Origin: Valencia hispanica | Lineage: Eukaryota > Chordata > Actinopteri > Cyprinodontiformes > Valenciidae | Length of the DNA stretch: 64,000 bases | Assembly: GCA_963556495.2 (NCBI GenBank) | Contig: OY747705.1 | Coordinates: forward strand, 39,621,798 to 39,685,797 | Direction: 5' to 3' | Shown: piece after piece, positions 25,450-41,322 of the stretch | Position numbering within the stretch: position 1 is the first letter of the stretch | Layout: every line of letters begins with the position of its first letter | Program-made: the position numbers and the translations under genes | The notes under the pieces: model-generated | What the model was told of the DNA's origin: nothing | Database searches by the model: none | The model's input: the letters and a program-made list of their open reading frames with translations, nothing else

Positions 25450-25570
25450 TAGCAGCTTCTTCCTTTATTGGCTCCCTTTAGGGGGCGCCACAGACAATTA
25501 TCTGCCTCCATCTCATTCTATCCCTACTTTCCTTCTCTGTCAACCTAATGCAAATCAGGATTTCTTTGTC
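25450..25570. repeat. Interspersed fish repeat fragment
   Basis: Contains GGCTCCCTTTAGGGGGCGCC followed by ACAGACAATTATCTGCCTCC and ATCTCATTCTATCCCTA. This word order belongs to a dispersed teleost repeat whose consensus I recall as CTCCCTTTAGGGGTCGCCAC…ATCTGCCTCCATCTCA. The family class is not known to me. Confidence 0.6.
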
Positions 25571-25956
25571 TGAGGAAAAGTTTAAGCCATCTTCTATAAC
25601 TTAATTCTGCAGCTGTCTCAGGGGAACTTGGACCATTCTTTAAGTTTAATATCTTTACTTCAGGCGCAGTTGACGCGCCAAAGTATTATTTAAAACGGCA
25701 AATGGCGCTGCAGATAAAACAGGTCTGTATCCAATAGCAGGTCGCAGATTAAAATAAAAAAACTAAATTCCTAACACAAAGTACAAATTTTGGCCGGATA
25801 AGTAGTCATTCAACCCTGTATATGCTTGTAAAAACTCTGTGTTTAGCAAGCGGCAAATGCGCTGCACTTGGGACTGTTATGTAAGGCACGATAGGACACA
25901 CCCCAAAAACCGTGTGCGTATGAGCGCTTCTGTTGTGAGATGCTGTCAGTAAAGAT
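25571..25956. other. Unique DNA, nothing recognised
   Basis: No gene or named repeat seen. Confidence 0.4.
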
Positions 25957-26001
25957 AGATGGATGGATGGATGCAGGAATGGAAGGATGGAAGGATGGAT
26001 G
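25957..26001 (+). repeat. (GGAT)n imperfect microsatellite
   Basis: ATGGATGGATGG then GGAAGGATGGAAGGATGGAT: imperfect GGAT/GGAA units. No LINE tail signature adjoins it, unlike the tract at 896-944. Confidence 0.9.
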
Positions 26002-26426
26002 CCTGAATGCAAAATGTAGCCAATAGGAAAGGTGATAGTATGGAAATATTAATATTTTGACACCCTATCCATAATAATAAAGATTTAGAGAGTTTTCTTG
26101 GCTGCATAAGGCCCCTTCACTACCATGTGAACCTAGAATTGTGAAAAATGCCTTTATTTCACTTTATGGTAAGGGAAACTGGGCATGAACAAAGAGAGAC
26201 TGTGGCATCATGCAACATCAAACTTAAATTTGATTCTTATCTGCACTCAAACTGTTCAGATCTCCTTTTATCTGATTCAGTCTAAGCAAAATGAACATAG
26301 GACAGGCTTTAATGTTTCAACATTTTGAGTAAATAAACAACCATATTTATATGTCTGAGCAAGCAATACACACTAACGTCAGACTTTCTTTTGATCTTTG
26401 GAAGCTCACTGATGCCTTATTGGCTT

Positions 26427-26429
<3 letters not shown>

Positions 26430-26498
<69 letters not shown>
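26430..26498 (+). repeat. (GT)n microsatellite
   Basis: About 34 uninterrupted GT units. It forms the left edge of the TTAGG-rich module that follows. Confidence 0.97.
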
Positions 26499-26499
<1 letters not shown>

Positions 26500-26792
26500 A
26501 TGTATAGCTATACTTGTGTGGACCAACCTTTGACAGCCCACCAGCCTTGTGTGGACATTTGTAGTTGTGAGGACATTTTGCCTGGTTCACACAATGTTTA
26601 ACAAGCTATTAAACTCTACTAGTTAGGTTTAGAGGTATGGTGTGAATTAGGTTTAGGTTAAGGTTAGGTTTAGGCATGTATCAGTACTGGTTAGGTTTAG
26701 GGAAAGTGTCTGGGATAGGCATAGTAAAATCGATGGACGTCAATACAATGTCAACACAAGGATAGCAAGACGTGCGTGCGTGTGTGTGTGTG
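26499..26792. repeat. TTAGG-rich module between GT tracts
   Basis: Starts with TGTGTGGACATTTGTAGTTG and GGACATTTTGCCTGGTTCAC. It passes into degenerate telomere-like words (GTTAGGTTTAG, GGTTTAGGTTAAGGTTAGGT at 26623-26702) and ends with GATAGCAAGACGTGCGTGCG and GTGTGTGT at 26771-26792. This order (GTGGACATTTTGCCTGGT-CACAA, then GGTTAGG-rich, then CAACACAAGGATAG) matches a recurrent vertebrate repeat that I recognise by pattern but cannot name. It is internal, so it is not a telomere. Confidence 0.6.
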
Positions 26793-27814
26793 GCTGGAGT
26801 AAGCCGTGGCCATGCCCTGCCCAGAGGAAAGAGCTGAGTAGGCGGAATGGGGGACTCAGTGGGATCTGGTTGTGCTTGAAACCCCAGGTGGTCTCACAGC
26901 AAGCTCATTCAATGCAAGTACATACACACACAACTAATAATCCTTCTTTAAATCAGGTTTTGGTCAAATGCAAGATAAAATTTCCAAAAACCTTTATAAA
27001 CAAATGTACGCACATGTGCATTCAGAGGGCGAACTAGACCTGAACTCGGCTCAGTGTCTGTTTAAACTAAACGTTCCAAGTTAATGGGAACAACTATCCA
27101 CAGAGCCGCTCAGAGGTTTCCTCATATCCTGTCCTGGCCCACACACACACATGCACACACGCATACATACACCCCAACCCAACATGAGGCCCCACAGCTA
27201 CTGTAACACTGTAAAATCTATCCTATTGCAGTCATATCTCTACATCAACAATACTCTTTGTTTCCAGGGTGTATTTTTAAAAATGGCACCTCAGCTCATT
27301 AGTCACAATTTTTTTTCTGGCCCTAAAATGCCCTAACATTTGCTTCTCACCAAGATTCTTAGCGTACATGAGTATGACTTCGCCAAGGGTTCTTGAACTC
27401 CTTGGTAAAAAATAAATGCATGATGCAGTCTGAATAAGTTCCTTTCTAGTAAAAGCAGCCAGCATGTTCCTCCGACAGTGACCCACTGTGTTTAATACAC
27501 ATCTGGCTGCCAAGGGTCACTTTCCATTTGGCTTCAGCGCTTTGAGCCTCAAAGTGAAAAAGACATGGAGAGAGTGAGAAAGAGAAGACGCAGACGGTCG
27601 AAGTAGAAGAACGGGCAAATGCTGGTGCCTGAGCAGGAAACACCCTTCCTCTGTGACAAACAAGCCAGCGTGCCAACCTCACACTTTTCCCCTAATCAAT
27701 AATTCAACACTGACTTCATATGAATATAAACAAGCTTTGGAAATGTATTAGGCACAGTTTGCTCTAGTTCAGCTAAACAGATGTTATGTGTCTAGCTCTT
27801 TGCCTTCATATGGC
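26793..27814. other. Unique DNA with short CA-rich stretches
   Basis: CA-rich words near 26922 and 27140-27175. No exon or named repeat. Short frames near 27446-27682 have no motif. Confidence 0.4.
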
Positions 27815-28540
27815 AAGGCAAGCCAATTTTATTTGTATATCACACCTTCAACAACAGAGTAATTCAAGGTGCTTTACACAATTTGGTGATATAGAAAAAC
27901 ATAGAATATAACATTGGAAATCAATAGCAGCAATTTAGCATGAAACACACACAACACACGATACACAATAAAGCATGAAAATCAGCAATAAAGCAATAAA
28001 GCATGAACACATATGATACATCTAAACAGATGAGTTTTTAGTTTTGATTTAAAGCAGCTCAGTGTTTCAGCAGCTCTGCGGTCGGCAGGAAGTCTGTTCC
28101 AGATAAGGGGAGCATAGAAACTGAAAGCTGCTACTCCATGTTTGGTTTTGAGTCTAGGGAGGTTTAGTAGGCTAGAGTTTGATGATCTAAAGGTCTTTGT
28201 GGTAGTTACGGTGACAACAGGTCTTTAACATGTTTTGGTGCTAAGCCATTTAATCATTTATAAACTAGTAGGAGTATATGAAGTCTATTCTCTGGGCAAC
28301 AGGAAGCCAGAACTGGGGTGATGTGGTCTACTTTCCTGGTTCTAGTGAGGACCCGAGCAGCAAGGTTTTGGATCAGCTGCAGCTGATTTAGGCAGACCTG
28401 TGAGGACGCTGTTGCAGTAATCAATCCGACTAAAGATAAACGAATGGATTAGTTTTTCAAGGTCCCGTTGTGACATCAGTCCCTTAATCTTAGAAATGTT
28501 CTTCAGGTGGCCCACACACACACATATGGTCTCTAAATGT
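27815..28540 (-). mobile_element. L2-type LINE 3' half, minus strand
   Basis: On the minus strand the frame near 28500-28350 reads HLKNISKIKGLMSQRDLEKL then IHSFIFSRIDYCNSVLTGLP. This is the same C-terminal RT block as in the copy at 59440-60690. It is followed by relics of the ORF end (LIWNRLPD-type sequence near 28110) and a UTR ending in ATATACAAATAAAATTGGCT at 27815-27835. The element is 5'-truncated at about 28540, and the frame has stops and an internal deletion. Same family as the fragment at 54786-55040. Confidence 0.8.
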
Positions 28541-28899
28541 GTCTGAGGAGGGAACGACTCCGGCAATAATAATTCTCAAGTCAAAATTATTATTTATTCT
28601 CACAGCTTCAGACTGCTTTTCTCCAACAAAGCCCTGGTGCTATCATTTAACTTTGTCATGGCTTTTTCATAGCTAAGCAGGAGTTCAAAGAGATTTGGAC
28701 GCAGAGTACTTTAGCATATTTCTGACAGTTGAGGACAACAATAAGATGGGACAGACACAGTATATTCTATTAACTTGCAGACAAGGTATAGGAGAACAGC
28801 CAGAATTGTACACCTCTTTTCTGAGCTTTCCAATGAGGGGAAGATTATACCAGCAGAAAATAAGAGAGACAGTAACATAAACAGTCTCTTGCAAAAAAA
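28541..28899. other. Unique DNA, nothing recognised
   Basis: No gene or named repeat seen. Confidence 0.4.
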
Positions 28900-29045
28900 T
28901 ATTCATATATCCATCTATTCTATGTCTATACCAGCTTATCCTTGCAGGGTTGCAGTGGGGGACTGGTGCCCATCTCCAGTGGTCAGTGTGCAAGGTTACA
29001 CCATGGAAAGGTTGCCACAGGGCAACAGAGGCACAGAGGAAAAAG
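28900..29045. repeat. Fish interspersed repeat (CTTATCC family) fragment
   Basis: TATCCATCTATTCTATGTCT leads to ACCAGCTTATCCTTGCAGGG, then GCAGTGGGGGACTGGTGCCC and GGTTACACCATGGAAAGGTT with GCCACAGGGCAACAGAGGCA. The order (CATC…CGCTTATCC…GGGG…TGGAGCC…GGTACACCCTGGACAGGTCGCC…AGGGC) matches a well-known dispersed teleost repeat, whose class I cannot state. Confidence 0.6.
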
Positions 29046-29109
29046 TATTGCAGCAATTCTAGAAACCTGTAGTAATGTTCTTGCCAACACAGGTGCTTAA
29101 GGATGTAAA

Positions 29110-29430
29110 TTGTAAATGGCCTGCATTTGTATAGCACTTTTTCAGTCAGAGGACCGCAAAGCGCTTTACACTACATTCAGTCATTCACGCACACATTCAC
29201 ATGCTGATGGTGGCAAGCTACTACATTGTAGCCACAGCTGCAATGGGGCACACTGACAGAGGCGAGGCTGCCTGACACAGGCGCCACCAAGCTCTCTGAC
29301 CACCACTGGCAGGCAACGGAGTGAAGTGTCTTGCCCAAGGACACAACAACCGAGGCGGACAGAGCAGGGATTACAACCGGTAACCCACCGATTATGAGAC
29401 GAATTCCTGCAACCTGTGCCACAGTTGCCC
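29110..29430 (-). repeat. tRNA-derived SINE-like element
   Basis: Read on the minus strand it starts GGGCAACTGTGGCACAGGTT (A-box-like TGTGGCACAGG). It then carries GGTTACCGGTTGTAATCCCT (B-box-like GGTTGTAATCC against GGTTCGANTCC), TGTCCTTGGGCAAGACACTT, and ends GTAAAGCGCTTTGCGGTCCT with AAAAAGTGCTATACAAATGC and AGGCCATTTA. A tRNA-like head plus a LINE-like GCGCTATACAAATGC tail is a fish SINE layout. The promoter boxes are degenerate, so it is probably silent. The fragment at 13564-13645 is a second copy. Confidence 0.7.
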
Positions 29431-33119
<3,689 letters not shown>

Positions 33120-36100
33120 CAGGGGATTCCTGATTAAAAATGAGATTATGAGCACTTCCTTAGAAAGTTCCACCTTCTCAAAGCAAATGTATACAGCTTT
33201 AGGATGGAAGCTGTTTTAATAGGGATGAAGTTGAATATGAGCAGCAGTGACTGAATGCCTCATTGTGGTGCAGCTCTGAACGCCGCATCAGTTCTCTCTT
33301 CATTCATCAGACCAACACCTCCGCAAAACATTTCTGCACCAATTATGAACTGGTCTCAAAGTTTACTGGATATTAATGTAACTGGACACTCACGTGCTGT
33401 TTTATATTAAACCAGCAGAGGGTATATGCACCATGCGTGTCTTTCTACGTGTGTAAACTGATTAAGAAAGATATTTTTGAGTGCATGTTTATCAACCTGC
33501 CTTCGTGTTTGATTGTGCATGAGGATTAAGCATCTGTACGTTTTTTTTTTTTACATTTATGGCCACCAGATTTAGCATCATATGTCTGTGTGCATGTGGA
33601 TTTACAAAAAGTATAATAAAAAACAGACAACATCAGGAAGTAATTTGGCTTTGTTAAAAGATGGAAGACGAGCTTTCAGCGCTGTGACCCAACAAATGTT
33701 TCCATTCCCTTTAAGGCCACTGGTGGCGTTTGAAGCGGACTACTGGGGGCGCTGTTAATGCCACGCTCAATAGACCACAGACAGCTCTCAATGGGGTTGG
33801 ATGTGAATTTAACTCCTTTGGCTGTACCCCCTCCCCACACCTCAAAAAACAAAAACTAAAATACAAATAGAAATTTTTAAAAAGTAATAGATTGACTTTT
33901 GGTTGATCTTTACATGGTTAAAAGTTTGGGGATTGGTGGTGAAGAAATGTATGAATGTTGAAAAACATATGAATTTAAACCAATAAAGCCAATAAAGTCA
34001 TGCTTTTTGCTTCTTCTGGTGAAAGCAGTGACTAATAACAGTTTGTATCAATAACAGAAACAATATATTGTAAATTTAGATGTTAAAAGAAAATGTTTGC
34101 CTTTCAAGTCTGAGTCACGACAGGGAAGAAAAGGGGCTGAATCAGATTGGACCACTTTTGACACTATCATTTAACCTCAATCTATTGTGTTCTTAATCCA
34201 CCGCAGTAGAAGGACACTTTCTTTTGGTGCACAATAGCCTAAAAACACCTTTAACTTTCTATTTGAATAGGTCAACCACCAAATATACCTTAACACGCAT
34301 AAATACACACAGTGGAAACTGTCTTGGCACAACTGCCGAAGCTAGAATCTACAGTCTTCCTTATCTCCCCTCTTAGGGGTACAGCTAATCAGCCACAAGG
34401 TAAATATCTGGCTGCTTTGAAAATGCCAGCCAATAGCATTTCAAGTAGCATTGTGCCAAAGTATTTCAGCTTCCCAAGCAGTATTTTCTTTGGGAAATTT
34501 TAGATATATGCTCTTTGAAAAAAATCAGTGAATAGGCGGATGTTCGCCGAATAATTGGGAGTCACGTTCCACAGAAGAAATCCGCAGATACTAAACTGCG
34601 AATAGAAGGGGGATCACTGTATCCTGATTTATTATGTACGCCTATTTAACGATTTTACGGTCATGTTTAGTCAGGAAATAGGCAGTGAGATGTGGCTTGG
34701 ATGAGTGGGACCTTAATTGTTGCATGCATGCATAATGTAGAGTGAGAAAGATGCAGACTGAGGCGCACAGAGTGAAATGGGCTGAACCAACTCAGAGGTG
34801 AAGGAAGTTGGGATTAAAACGTATTACTACAAATATTTTTTTTAAAGTATGCTACTTTAAAATAAATGAATTCAGAGAGTCTTTGCAGATCTGTCAAAGT
34901 GCAGGTGGTGATCCATTTTGTTGTCCAAAAATGGACAAATACAGCTGCACTACTAATACAGAAATGAGCACCATTTACTTCATTGTTCAGGCACCTAGAA
35001 ACAATAGCTGAACTGAATCCAATTATAACGCATCCAAATTCTTTTAAAGCTTCTTTATTAAATTTATTGATCATAAGATCTTTGGTCGCTGTGGCAAAGA
35101 TGCAGATTATGAAATGTGATGCACGTCTTTTTTTTCTCTCAGTTATGCCTTGGAATAACCTAATCATAAAAGTATTTATTTATTTATTATGTTTTGTCAT
35201 AAAAAAGCTGCACCCCAGCCTCATCTGTCAACTGTTTCACACTCTATTCTAATAGATAGTAATGATAATTTTGTTACATGCCTAATTGAGAACTAAAAGA
35301 ATTGTCTAAAAATTCAAAGCAATTTTATTTCTTGAGATCAAAACAGCAAAAACCTTAATTTCCCTAAAGCCAGATTCTGACAAAAACAGCCTTGAACTAT
35401 GATCTGTATTCCATACTTTCAGTCGACTTGTAATCATGCTTGCTATCATATTTGTCTGTAGTGTTTTTGGCGCCACCTTATGAATAGAATTATAATTAGT
35501 AGTGAGGATGAAATATATGCCACATGGGTCTAATGATTGCTAAAACAAGAATCCCTTTTAAAGCCTCACAAATTTACTGCAGCGAGATGCAGAGATTTCA
35601 GAAAACGTCCCAGAATGTGACAAGCAAGGGCCGTGAACCAGCTTGTTTTATTTATAGGCAAGGAGGAAGATAATTGATGCTCCCACATAAGTGTACACAT
35701 GCATAAAACATTTACAGTTCTCACTTTATGAGAATGTGCAAGCACAAAAAGCAGAGTCACAAAGGTCAGCCAGTCAGACAAAAATGTAATCAAGACAAGA
35801 AAGCAGACAGACCGCTGTGAGAGAAAAAGAAAAGAGCTGATAGTGTCACTGAGCTCTTGTGATATTTGGCTTAATTTCGACAATCTTGACTAAGAATCTT
35901 CCCACGAACCGCTCGACCGTCTGACACTGAGAGAGACGCAGAGAGCGAGGGAGTGTGAAGGCGCAAAAGAGGAGGTCACAAACATTCCAGTCGCAAAGAG
36001 TCTGCCAGACTCCTCAGACAATTAAAACGAGATGACCCTGGTGCCCCAAACCCTACAAACATCCCTCAACTCCATTAGCCCTGTCTTCTGGAGCAGCGAG

Positions 36101-36394
36101 GGCCTCTCTCACTCCCTGCATCACACTCATACTCCCTAAAATATCATGACATAAGACTGCATATTTTTTCATGACAAGTTTTGAAGCTCATCCATCAGAA
36201 TCCTTGGATTAAAAAAAATAATTGCATGTGTTCTTTCTATTGAGACAGATTTTTACAGCTGAACAAATAAAACATAATTGTCAATATCCACAGTGTTGCT
36301 TTGTCTTTACTTCTGCAATTAACGCTGAAATGTTGGATAACTTTTATGCTATTCGGTGGATCAAAATTGGTTGACTTCTGTTTAGCCACCAGTT
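33120..36394. other. Mostly unique intronic-type DNA
   Basis: No exon recognised. 33700-33760 contains a CTCF-like word discussed in the findings. 34560-34620 (CGAATAATTGGGAGTCACGT then CGCAGATACTAAACTGCGAA) may be a scrap of a DNA transposon. 35900-36160 is GC-richer and purine-rich. Confidence 0.4.
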
Positions 36395-36660
36395 TTTTTG
36401 TGTGTGTTTTTTTAAACTGACCACAGCATCTCAATGGAGTTAAGATCTAGGTAGGTTCCAAATGGTTTCCTTCAAGACCAGCTTTTCAATTGTTTTTGAG
36501 CCTCTTTGTAATCACATTGGCTTCATGACATAATGTACCATAAACTAATTACCAGATTGTTCCTGGAAGAGGACATTTTGATCCCAATACATTTTCATAA
36601 CAGCCTTCGAAAGGCAGAATTGGGAAGAGGCCAACTCAATGGATGGGAAGAAAACCTTAC
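36395..36660. mobile_element. Possible Tc1/mariner-like remnant
   Basis: The words ACCACAGCATCTCAATGGAG and TTAAGATCTAGGTAGGTTCC recall the antisense of Tc1 transposase (CCACA-x-TCTCAATTGGATTGAGGTCTGG). The rest is strongly diverged and no ends are visible, so this is a weak call. Confidence 0.33.
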
Positions 36661-38322
36661 AAGAACTGGTGGTTCTTGAGCATTAAACACTAGCCTTCTG
36701 CTGTTTACCCATGTAGCTCCCGCATATTCTTAGAAATGCTTTCTTTGATGCCTTTATGGTCACTAATGGTGCAAGTCTTAAAAGACAACCCCCATAAACA
36801 ACAGCAATAAAACAAAAAGAATTTGGATATTCTGCTGACTTTCTGCAATAACATTTTTCTACCTTTGAAGGTACTTGGAGGACTGTATATGGACACATTA
36901 AGAGGATAGCGACACTTCACAGGCAGTCAGAAAACTTCCTGGTGGGAAAAAATATCTACATGACATTTTATTTTGTGCCTCTTGACTCTCTCATCTCTGC
37001 CAGCTGACTTCTGCCCTCCTGTCTTGGCCTGTTAAATGCTCAGCAGGGTCCCTAACCTTCCCACCAGCTACCCCCTCTGGAGACGTCAACCCATCCATTA
37101 TTTCCTCCTCCCTAACCTTTTCTCCTCCTGCTCTGCTCCATATTTCCACGCAGGAGGTTTCTCCTTCGCATGTGTGATGGACGTCACTCCAGCTACAAAC
37201 CAGTCATCTAGCAAACCTGCTGAAATTTAGCACTACATCCCTAAACAGATGGCAGAGCTGCTGTATACTCATACAGTGCAGGTGCAACTGTACCATTTTT
37301 TTAAGCAAATTTACCCAAATGGTGTTCAATCTGTCTGTGTGTCTCCTTTCTGCATGCCTCCAAACTTCCCTGCAGGCGCCACATGAAAGATAAAGATTCT
37401 TGTTACACTAGAAGAAGGAGGAGTGGAGCATCTGCTTTCATCCTCAACCCAGCAGGGGAGAATTTAGGCCCGTCTGCCTGAAAGAGATCACCAGCTGCTG
37501 CTGAGTTAAAATTAAGAAGCAACATTTTAGCAAATTGACCATGTTTTAGAGGGTTTAAAAATTGTCTGCTCCAACTGCACTAAATTAATCATCACAAAAG
37601 AAATGATTTGTGTAAGTTGTTTATAAACTTGAGATCGTACAACGCATTTTAATTCCCTAAATGTTCTACACACCCTAAAAAATCCTTTAAAATGTCCATT
37701 TTACAATCACAATAAAAGAGTGGCAAACACATACTGGTAGATGCAACTTAGACTCGGAGAAACTTTCAGGGAGGCACTGGAGGAAACATGATGATAGGAA
37801 TGATGAATTGAGTGACTTAAAATAGATCTGGGGGAGGCTCTCTCGCCTCATCTGAGTCCACATCTTAAATCACTGAACATTGGCTGAGTGTTTTCTGTGG
37901 CATTGTACCAGAGGGACAGAAGCAGGCATGGAGAAGTTAAAAATGTTCACGATGCAGAGGATGCAGCAGGAAGATAAATAAAGAGTGATTGTGTACAACT
38001 GACTCCCTCCTGTTGCTCTAACAAAAGAAGAATAGATGACAAAAAAGTACACGACCTAAGATTCTGTAATTTCTTTGCAAGAGGCGGGCAGTTTAAGGTA
38101 AAGTATAGAGGAACTGAAAAACTGAATTATGCAAAGTACTTCTACTTCCCAGATGATGATTTCAAGAAGCCCTTCTTTGTTGGACTTAATGGTAAAAGCT
38201 TACCTTGAAATGTGTGACTCGGTCTGGTTTGTTATTGTGTGCAACAAAAGTTACTTTGTGGATGTATTCTTTCATTTTCCAGTATTAATCATTATAAATT
38301 TATAGAATACATACAGAAAACT
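36661..38322. other. Unique DNA, nothing recognised
   Basis: No exon or named repeat. 37000-37200 is C/T-rich, with a 64-codon plus frame lacking motifs. Confidence 0.4.
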
Positions 38323-38326
38323 TTAA

Positions 38327-38957
38327 GGACGCATTCACACCTGATAGTCCGGTAGACTTGGTTCGACTGGGGACCAAAATTGCAACATTGTTGCTGTTTT
38401 TAGCTGGTGCAGTTCGCATTCACACTGCTCTTGTTGTCAAACGAACCAAATGTGCGAGATAAATAAGCTGCAGCAATGGGCTCAGGATCAGCAGATAACG
38501 AGGGAGAGGACTCTGGAGATTGCTGTTTCTTACATGAGGCAGCTGAGATGGCTCTGAATGAGACAGCATGCAACTTCACCCCACTGATCTCCCGTTATAC
38601 AGACGTCGAGCAAGGTATGTGCAACGTCCACGTCTGACCACGAGCCATTTTTCCCACAACTATCCAGCATACGTGGTTGTTTAGATTTTATTTACTCAGA
38701 ATGCTGTGCACAATAGTCCGCTTCCTTTTTTAGGTATCTTCCTGGTCAGGTTGGTATTCACATATGCAATCGAACCGCAGCAGAGTTCGTTTCACTCGAA
38801 CTGAGACCTACGTTTTTAGACGGACTAGAGTTCGCTTGATTGGTCTGAAACAGAGTTCGATTGCGCATTCACACCTCCCCAATCGAACCAGACTTTACGG
38901 GCAAACGAACTAGAGTTTGATTCAAGCGGACTAAACAGGGCTAGTGTGAATGCACCC
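38327..38957. mobile_element. Inverted-repeat DNA transposon between TTAA sites
   Basis: The left end reads GGACGCATTCACACCTGATA. The right end, reverse-complemented, reads GGGTGCATTCACACTAGCCC. Both are directly flanked by TTAA (38323-38326 and 38958-38961). The interior (631 bp in all) is full of further inverted copies of TCGAACC/GGTTCGA and CATTCACACC words and has no transposase frame. The termini and TTA/TAA or TTAA target suggest a non-autonomous PIF/Harbinger element, or piggyBac if the duplication is the full TTAA. Confidence 0.75.
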
Positions 38958-38961
38958 TTAA

Positions 38962-41322
38962 TTAGATACCCAGTCAGCCTTTTGCTGTCCATAAATGATT
39001 TCTGTTTAATTTGAGGTCATGATTTACTGATTCCGGTTTTCTCCATTTCCATTTTTGTTCTTAGAGCTGTAACACAGACACAAGAACTTTTTTCAAGACA
39101 TCAAAATAACAAAACTAATCTCAAACCTTTATCTAATTTTGAATAATGCATGGATAAAAACATATAGTTGGTATGTCTCGCATGTATCCATTTCTCTTTA
39201 TATAAATATCTATATATGTATATAATAAAATCCAATACCTTAAAAAGCCTTGTGTGTACAATCTATTGGCCTATAGATTATTATTTTATGGCTCTTTTGG
39301 GGAAATAGTACATATGGGTAAACATATATCTGTGTATAAATGTCTGTAGTAGTTTTAAGGGTGGTGGGATTTTATTACTCTGAGCCAGTAGGGCGGTTAA
39401 CCTTCTGTTAACTAAGCTCCTGGTTGAGGTTAAGAGGATCTAATTACACCTGCAGCGCGGATGGCTTCCAAACAGAATCACATATGAACAAACCTGTGCC
39501 CAGACACAACTGGTGTTGTTTGTACATCCTGCCTGTGCTGGATGTCACCATGACAGCAGCCTCAGACACAAGTCCTGCCTCACTGAATAAGCTACACTTC
39601 TGTTGATTTGGGTATGCTGTGGCTGCAGGGGCTCAAAGGTTGGAAAGCTGTTGTCATCAACTAGGGTGTTTTGGTGATGAAACCGAACATCCGCTCCTCT
39701 GCTCTATTTACTCCCATTTTAAGTTTTAACCACTCCAGCCGTGTTTATTAAAACCTTACAGAGTAGGGAAAGGTATCTATCAGACCCATGACAGAAAGTA
39801 CATAAAGGACAGAGAAGTTTGTCAGTGTTTTTTTGTTGTTTTTTAAACAAAGGGAAAAGGGTAGAGTGGGGGAAGGGGTGACTTGTAATAGACTATGCCT
39901 AAAAGTTTGAATCCTATCAGCCACTGGACCAGAATGTTTGAATTTGTACAGCAGATGTGGAGATGTCTACTTTTAAGACTAAGCTTAATACCTTCATTTA
40001 AGGTACATATCTGTTTATTTTGTTTGAAAATGCTAGATCTTCTATTTTCATTACATAAATTACAAACTTAGATGTGTTGGCCATGTCAATATTTTTTTTA
40101 ATGAAATACTTTGGTGTTTTGTATCATGAGAAAGGAAGTTATTATACAGCCCTTAAAGGAAAACTAAATCTTAGCATTTCAGCACAAACTGCTGTGCGTT
40201 TTTTTTAGAGTTGCAACAGAAATAATATTGCAAGAATTGTGCATACACTTGTGTAATAAGCAAAAAGAAGTAAGGATGCAAATTTAAATCTTGCTGTAAG
40301 ATACAGTTAAGAAAAATTAAGGAATTAATGGTGCAATTTAGACATAATTTTGCACAAATGCAGACCTGGAATAGGTTTGTAAATAATTGTATTTGCATGA
40401 CATACCTGGTTGCATAACTAGTGGTGTTCAACAAGGGAAAAAAAACTGTTATCAAACAGATACTAAAGAATTACATGTGACAGTAATACCCAAGAAGCGA
40501 ATGAGCAACCCCTTCATCCGTCATCTGTGATTGGTTCTGATCTGGAATGTGATTGGTTAATTAGCCCCATCTGCAGTCATTTCGGAAAAGAAAGGCATCA
40601 GCAGCTACAAAAATAGCAGAAAAAAATAAAAGGGGAGTAGACTGACACCTTCCCAGTTATATTGTCACCTCATTGGCTCAACACAATGCCAAGAATGAGA
40701 CTATGAATACCACCCAGGCGAAACCATCTCAAGACACCGATGACTCATGTTCCACAGGCCAGCGTTTCACTGGTAATTATGTTTTGAAGAGAAATAAGAC
40801 AGGAGGGGAGTTTCAGGACACTGGGTCAGAAGGTAAGCTTCTAGTCCACTTCAATAGTTTCAATCAAAGGGAAATATATGGTACTTCCAGAAGGTTACAC
40901 AGAAAGTGCATTTGACAACAGGCCTCCTACACATTTCCATTTGAAAGTTCCATACTTTTCCAGACAAAAATTTATTTTTTTTCCCCAGACATTTAGGCAC
41001 AAAAATGACCTAGTTCTGTTTTATTATCTGTTGGTTCTACAAATCATGAAACAACACAATGCTATAATTGGCTTCTAATCCACCAGTTTGGTGAACAATG
41101 CTTGTTTATGTATATTTCTTTCAGTTAAACAGCTTTACTTCTGTATCTATAACAGATTTGTCAAATCTGAAGTGAATTAATCCTCGAACACTAAATACAG
41201 ATTCAAACACAGTTTGTACATTTTGATATCTGTATTTGTTTGTAAAAGGTAAGGTGTGGTCCCCAAAACCAGAGGCAGTTTTAAAATTACATATGGCTCC
41301 AGTCTAAAACAGTGATTCAAGT
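38962..41322. other. Unique AT-rich DNA, nothing recognised
   Basis: No exon or named repeat family identified. Frames at 39424-39606 and 40673-40915 lack motifs. Confidence 0.4.

Noticed and set aside
25474..25490. CTCF-like CCCTTTAGGGGGCGCC
   Set aside because: It lies inside a dispersed fish repeat whose consensus explains the word; no independent reason to call a site.
26623..26702. Interstitial telomere
   Set aside because: The TTAGG words are too degenerate and belong to a GT-flanked dispersed module.
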